From positions 1 to 13,401 of the forward strand of contig JANMQK010000047.1 in the NCBI GenBank assembly GCA_031370485.1: a stretch of 13,401 nucleotides of DNA, read 5' to 3'. The stretch is from JANMQK01 sp031370485. GTDB lineage: Bacteria > Acidobacteriota > Polarisedimenticolia > Gp22-AA2. A program made the position numbers and the translations under genes. Below the pieces are notes generated by a model that searched no databases, was not told the DNA's origin, and saw nothing but the letters and a program-made list of their open reading frames with translations. Positions within the stretch are counted from its first letter, which is position 1, and each line of letters opens with the position of its first letter. Shown in pieces: positions 6,960 through 13,401 of the stretch.

Positions 6960-7482
6960 TCACGATCGATATCGTCAGCGCCGACAGGATCAGCGCGGCG
7001 TAGAAATGGGTCTCCAGCCCCGATCCGGCCGTCACGGCGAGGCCGTGGCACAGCACAAGCGAAAAGAGCAGGACACTGGCGATCGCCCGCTGTCCGATCC
7101 CCCAGTCCCTGATTCCAATCCAGGTCACGCACCAGCACACCGCCAGGATCGCGAGATAGGACAGCACACCGAGGAGCGGCGCCAGGACGGGCGGAGGGAT
7201 CTTCATCCAGGCGCCTCCGGCGAGCAGCAGGACCCACAGGAAATTCGAGTAGCCCTCGACCCTGTCGCCGACATTGAACACCGGGCCATTCCCCGCTTCC
7301 ACGTTGCGCGCGTAGCGGTAGGAAATGTACGCATCGTCGAACTGGTAGCGATGCAGGTTCCACGCGTATATACCGGAGAGCAGGAGGATGAACAGGACGA
7401 GGTAGGCGGGCCAGGGCAAACCGGCCGGGGATTCCCGGGCCGGGTCCGGTCGATCCGCTACTCGCTGATTTGATCTCGCCAT

Positions 7483-7791
7483 GTTCCGCGACCGAACTTT
7501 AGAACGAGTCGGATCGGCCCCGCCAGACGGCGGCCCGTCACGCAACTAATTCGCAAAATCGCACCGCGAGCGCACCCTTTGCGCCCGGCAGCCCGCCCTG
7601 CGCTCTCCTCAGGCCTCACGCGGCGGAGGCTCGTCGGGGACCTGTCGGCGTATCTTCTTGAGATACGGCCACCTGCGCCGGGGGCTTCCGGCGGACTCGC
7701 TGGCCCGGGAAAGATGCTGCCGGGGCACTCTTCTTGCAAACCAGGGTTCTGACCGCCTCATTCGATGGTCGCCGCCACGAGGTGCACGCCC
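7483..7791. other. Gene-poor spacer between divergent genes
   Basis: These 309 bases separate the - strand glycosyltransferase fragment from the + strand small-gene cluster, so any promoters for both should lie here. The least GC-rich patch is around 7543-7560. I see no convincing -35/-10 pair, tRNA, repeat or terminator. Near 7613-7690 the - strand has a short frame with a protein-like basic end (YLKKIRRQVPDEPPP), possibly a remnant, but too short to call. Confidence 0.5.
7779..7784 (+). promoter_or_regulatory. Shine-Dalgarno site GAGGTG deciding the start at 7792
   Basis: GAGGTG lies 7 nt before ATG 7792. The earlier in-frame ATG at 7765 has no purine-rich site upstream, so the shorter protein is preferred. 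Confidence 0.5.
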
Positions 7792-8199
7792 ATGCCCGGG
7801 AACGACACGAATCGCTGGGATACGGCCCGCACGCAGGTTCTGGCCCGGTGGCGGAACATCCTCGAGCGCATCCAGCGCCAGGACGAAGGCGGCGCCTTGG
7901 AGCTCATCAACGCGATGGACGAGTTCTGCGAGGAAGCCATCAGGTCGCGAGAGGCTGCGGAGGAGCGCTCCGGCACGCGCTGTGTTTTCTGCGAGAGTTT
8001 CATCGAGCATGGGGGCTGCTTCGGCATGCTCGGCGAAATCAACAGGGCGGTCCTGCACCGCAAGTGGAAGGTCGCGCACGGCCTGGCCACGACGAACATC
8101 AGGCGGCTGGAGGCGGCCGACTTCTCCGCCCTCTCCGGCTCGATGCCAGCCCTGAAGGCCGCGCCCGCACGATCGCCGGGAGGAAAACGCCCGGCCTGA
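7792..8199 (+). CDS. Small conserved-looking protein with a CxxC-x8-C cysteine motif
   Basis: This 135-residue soluble protein has no signal peptide or membrane helix. Residues 10-60 are a charged helical region (WRNILERIQRQ, ALELINAMDEFCEEA). Residues 64-95 form the core: Cys64-Val-Phe-Cys67, then HGGC with Cys76, followed by GMLGEINRAVLHRKW. Three or four clustered cysteines (with Cys46) could bind zinc or an iron-sulfur cluster, but that is inference. The C-terminal 30 residues are Ala/Pro-rich and look disordered. I do not recognise the family. The frame is preferred over overlapping ones because of its balanced composition, the Cys motif and the SD. Its stop overlaps the SD of the next small gene, so the two are probably co-transcribed. 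It is the first gene of a short + strand cluster ending at a terminator. Confidence 0.6.
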   Translation: MPGNDTNRWDTARTQVLARWRNILERIQRQDEGGALELINAMDEFCEEAIRSREAAEERSGTRCVFCESFIEHGGCFGMLGEINRAVLHRKWKVAHGLATTNIRRLEAADFSALSGSMPALKAAPARSPGGKRPA

Positions 8200-8205
8200 G
8201 GAGGG
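8198..8205 (+). promoter_or_regulatory. Shine-Dalgarno site GAGGAGGG for the 61-residue gene
   Basis: The strong site GAGGAGGG overlaps the upstream stop codon (TGA 8197-8199) and lies 9 nt before ATG 8215. It is the main support for the following short gene, whose product is otherwise unremarkable. Confidence 0.55.
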
Positions 8206-8214
8206 TTTCAAAAA

Positions 8215-8400
8215 ATGATCCAGACGCTCGACACCAGGACCGCGCCCCCCGCATCCGACCCGCCGGAGCCGCGCCGCGAGGCGCCCCGGCCTCCGGTCGG
8301 GCAGACGGGGCCGTCGCGCGCCTTACTGCCGACCGGCAAGACAGATGACATCGGTCCTTATCGCGTCATTCTGCTCTGCAGCAACCAGAGAGACACTTGA
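8215..8400 (+). CDS. Small proline-rich protein of unknown function (61 aa)
   Basis: The ATG follows a strong SD placed directly at the end of the preceding gene. The first 40 residues are rich in Pro, Arg and Ala and look disordered. The last 20 include a short hydrophobic stretch (PYRVILLC). There is no signal peptide, membrane helix or recognised motif. It sits between two other small genes in the same direction. The low-complexity composition is also what a chance frame in GC-rich DNA looks like, so the call rests mainly on the SD and spacing. Confidence 0.4.
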   Translation: MIQTLDTRTAPPASDPPEPRREAPRPPVGQTGPSRALLPTGKTDDIGPYRVILLCSNQRDT

Positions 8401-8452
8401 AGGCAAGTTCGAGGGTCCCGGCGTTGACCCCGTTCGGGCAGAGATGGAACGA

Positions 8453-8461
8453 AGGGAGAGG
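8453..8461 (+). promoter_or_regulatory. Shine-Dalgarno site AGGGAGAGG for the 75-residue gene
   Basis: AGGGAGAGG precedes ATG 8471 with a 9-nt spacer and excludes the longer in-frame extension from 8345. A second weaker site, AAGGGTGG (8474-8481), could serve ATG 8489 instead, trimming six residues. Confidence 0.45.
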
Positions 8462-8470
8462 AACTCCCGC

Positions 8471-8698
8471 ATGAAGGGTGGTGATTTCATGATGCCAAGG
8501 TTCCGCATCCAGGACATAAAGACCATCGAGACGACTCCGACATCCCCCGCGCATCTTCGCGCGAAGGTGGGGGAGATGATTCTCAACAGCACCATCGCCC
8601 GCGCAAAGGTCGAGGCGCTGAATCCGGAGACCGGTGAATACAAGGTGGTCCTCCAGGGGACGCTGGACAAGGAGGACATCAAGTGGGAGGAGAAATAG
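8471..8698 (+). CDS. Small soluble protein of unknown function (75 aa)
   Basis: The product is a small, charged, cysteine-free protein. It opens with RFRIQDIKTIETTP, then a helix-like AHLRAKVGEMILNSTIARAKVEAL, then a beta-like ETGEYKVVLQGTLDKEDIKW. Its balanced composition and mixed codon use look like real coding, unlike the shadow frames around it. Start choice is between 8471 and the double ATG at 8489/8492. It is the last gene before the terminator at 8741-8766, 42 bases after its stop. I do not recognise a family. Confidence 0.6.
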   Translation: MKGGDFMMPRFRIQDIKTIETTPTSPAHLRAKVGEMILNSTIARAKVEALNPETGEYKVVLQGTLDKEDIKWEEK

Positions 8699-8740
8699 CC
8701 TCCGCCAGACCCCCATACGCAGGTTAGGGTAAATACGCCG

Positions 8741-8766
8741 GGGCCCTCATTTTGAGGGCCCTTTCT
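8741..8766 (+). terminator. Intrinsic (Rho-independent) terminator
   Basis: A perfect 9-bp inverted repeat, GGGCCCTCA (8741-8749) and TGAGGGCCC (8753-8761), with a TTT loop, is followed by TTTCT. It lies 42 nt after the 75-residue gene and 17 nt before the next start, so it should end the small-gene transcript and leave the next gene with its own promoter or with read-through control. Confidence 0.8.
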
Positions 8767-8778
8767 GCTTGCGGACCG

Positions 8779-9480
8779 ATGCAGATCTCCCCGGATGTCA
8801 CCATCGAGACGATCGAGCACCGGCTCATGCCGGTGGCCGCAACGCTGAATCGCAAGATAGCACCCGACAGCCCCCTGCTCTTCGCGGCCCTGACGATCCG
8901 GTGGGAGGTCTCCGACCCCTTGGCGGCGCTGTCGCGCCTCGAGCAGGCGTTGCTCGCCTTCTCCCCTTCCTTCGGCCGGCACGAGTGCAGGGGCCCCCTG
9001 GCCTATCACGTCTTCCTCCCGGCGAAGGATGCACCGGAGCCCATCGAGCCGCGCCTGGCGCTGGCGCACCTGATCGAGCATGCGGTCATTGATTTTCAGT
9101 GCGCCGTCCTGGGACAGGGGCGGTGCAGCGGGGTGACCGGGGCGCTGCGTGATCGTCCGGGCCGCTACGATCTGATGATCGAGTGCCGCGATTACAGCGT
9201 CGGCCGGCTCTGCCTGAGGCTCGCCGTCGCCTGGGTGACCGCGGCGATCGCGGGCGCCGCGCTCGGGACCGCCGAGGGGGACCTCCTGATCGCGGCCCGC
9301 CGCGTCCACCAGGAGCCCTGGGAGATGCACACGCCGCCGGCCCTGGCCTCCGGGCTGGGGTGGACCGAGTCCCGCGCCGCCCGCGCCCTGGCAGGACTGC
9401 GCGGCGCCGGGTACCTCGACGAGCACTCGTACGCCCTGAATTTCACCGGAATACCCGCCTACCGGATCAGCGTCGCCTGA
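8779..9480 (+). CDS. Cyanophycin synthetase N-terminal-domain-like protein with a possible winged-helix C terminus
   Basis: From ATG 8779 the protein has 233 residues. Residues 60-160 resemble the N-terminal domain of cyanophycin synthetase: a CRGPLAYHVFLP strand region (70-81), the HLIEH segment (97-101) followed by a Phe-Gln pair, then GALRDRPGRYDLMIECRD (121-138) and VGRLCLRLAV (141-150), matching the family pattern HxxEHxAxxxQ ... R....G.Y.....Y....G..A. The ATP-grasp and Mur-ligase-like catalytic domains of CphA are absent. Residues 180-233 (EPWEMHTPPALASGLGW, then RALAGLRGAGYLDE) look like a winged helix-turn-helix. The SD is weak. It starts just after a terminator and ends 46 nt before nifJ, so co-transcription with nifJ is likely. 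Function is unknown; in CphA this domain helps bind the growing polymer, but nothing here shows polymer synthesis. Confidence 0.6.
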   Translation: MQISPDVTIETIEHRLMPVAATLNRKIAPDSPLLFAALTIRWEVSDPLAALSRLEQALLAFSPSFGRHECRGPLAYHVFLPAKDAPEPIEPRLALAHLIEHAVIDFQCAVLGQGRCSGVTGALRDRPGRYDLMIECRDYSVGRLCLRLAVAWVTAAIAGAALGTAEGDLLIAARRVHQEPWEMHTPPALASGLGWTESRAARALAGLRGAGYLDEHSYALNFTGIPAYRISVA

Positions 9481-9526
9481 ATGGCACGCTGCTTGCTCTT
9501 CCCATCGTCGTGCAGGGGGGAGCACC

Positions 9527-13110
<3,584 letters not shown>

Positions 13111-13114
<4 letters not shown>

Positions 13115-13401
13115 ACCTCAGGACCACCTACCTCGGGCTCGACCTGGCCTCTCCTCTCGTCCCCTCGGCCTCCCCGCTGTCGGAATCGATAGCGAACCTC
13201 AAGATGATGGAGGACGCCGGGGCGGGCGCCGTCGTGCTGCACTCCCTGTTCGAGGAGCAGATCGAGCAGGAAGGCCGGACCCTCGAGCATTACCTGAACC
13301 GCGGCACCGACAGCTTCGCGGAGTCGCTGACCTATTTCCCTCCGCCCCGCGCCTACACGTTCGGACCCGACGAGTATCTCGAACACGTGCGCCGGGCCAA
13401 G
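13111..13401 (+). CDS. Dihydroorotate dehydrogenase-like flavoprotein, 3'-truncated by the window
   Basis: The open frame runs 97 codons to the end of the window. It begins MNLRTTYLGLDLASPLVPSA, followed by SPLSESIANLKMMEDAGAGA and VVLHSLFEEQIEQE, which is the first beta-alpha units of the FMN-binding TIM barrel in dihydroorotate dehydrogenase-like proteins. The insertion after LFEEQI (HYLNRGTDSFAESLTYF) is typical of the group often found next to nifJ rather than of true PyrD. The catalytic residues and FMN site would lie beyond the window. Translational coupling to nifJ (ATGA) suggests a role in the same redox pathway; the substrate is unknown. True pyrimidine-pathway PyrD is less likely because no other pyr gene is seen. 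Confidence 0.85.

Larger units (their letters stand above)
6733..7482 (-). pseudogene. Truncated membrane glycosyltransferase (GT-C / arabinofuranosyltransferase-like), N-terminal part only
   Basis: The open frame from ATG 7482 encodes 249 residues. The first ~178 match the N-terminal part of GT-C membrane glycosyltransferases: membrane helix about 22-41, then the outer-face loop FDDAYISYRYARN (48-60) with the Asp-Asp pair expected to be catalytic, FNVGDRVEGYSNFLW (69-83), further hydrophobic helices (about 84-122 and 133-150) and SGLET (154-158). Family members usually have well over 400 residues and 9 or more helices. Here the likeness stops near base 6948 and the rest is an arginine/proline-rich tail with no helices. 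The intact enzyme would move sugars from a polyprenyl-phosphate donor outside the membrane. ATG 7482 is preferred to the upstream TTG at 7545, though its SD is weak. Loss of function by truncation is inferred. Confidence 0.6.

Noticed and set aside
7609..8211. 200-codon - strand frame opposite the Cys-motif gene
   Set aside because: Most of it is Arg/Gly-rich and without motifs; the + strand frame has better composition and an SD. Only its last ~20 residues look protein-like.
8424..8452. TTGACC as a -35 box for the 75-codon gene
   Set aside because: No acceptable -10 sequence lies 16-18 bases downstream.
8741..8766. Inverted repeat as a transcription-factor operator
   Set aside because: The 9-bp GC stem, 3-nt loop and following T-rich run after a stop codon fit an intrinsic terminator better.

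Overview
The window is a high-GC bacterial segment in which nearly every base is coding, with GTG starts, purine-rich Shine-Dalgarno sites and several ATGA/GTGA stop-start overlaps. The gene content (multiheme c-type cytochromes, a Rieske/cytochrome b pair, pyruvate:ferredoxin oxidoreductase, tryptophanase) points to an anaerobic or facultatively anaerobic, probably menaquinone-using bacterium, for example Acidobacteriota or another high-GC soil or sediment phylum. The phylum is a guess from style and content only.

Region 1 (1-5349, + strand) is one tightly packed redox operon. It holds the C-terminal part of a membrane diheme b-type cytochrome (5' end outside the window), a Rieske protein, a cytochrome b of the Rieske/cyt b family, a membrane-anchored nonaheme cytochrome c and an 18-heme NapC/NirT-like cytochrome c. 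The cytochrome b keeps the two heme bL histidines, but both heme bH ligands are replaced (Arg120, Asn221), and the Qo PEWY motif reads PPWY. The Rieske protein has lost the Ser/Tyr hydrogen-bond pair near the cluster. Together these suggest a quinone-oxidising module with no classical Q-cycle, feeding a 27-heme c-type wire. This is the most unusual system in the window.

Region 2 (5260-7482, - strand) looks rearranged. A complete tryptophanase converges on, and overlaps by 90 bp, the end of the 18-heme cytochrome gene. Upstream of it lie a short ORF with a strong SD, a GC hairpin, an out-of-frame coding-like fragment and the N-terminal part of a membrane glycosyltransferase.

Region 3 (7483-8766, + strand) is a 309-bp gene-poor spacer followed by three small unrecognised genes (135, 61 and 75 codons of product), closed by a clear intrinsic terminator at 8741-8766.

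Region 4 (8779-13401, + strand) contains a protein resembling the N-terminal domain of cyanophycin synthetase, then full-length nifJ (pyruvate:ferredoxin oxidoreductase), then the start of a dihydroorotate-dehydrogenase-like flavoprotein that overlaps nifJ and runs off the window. NifJ would turn pyruvate, including that released by tryptophanase, into acetyl-CoA and reduced ferredoxin. No tRNA, rRNA, CRISPR array or insertion sequence was seen.
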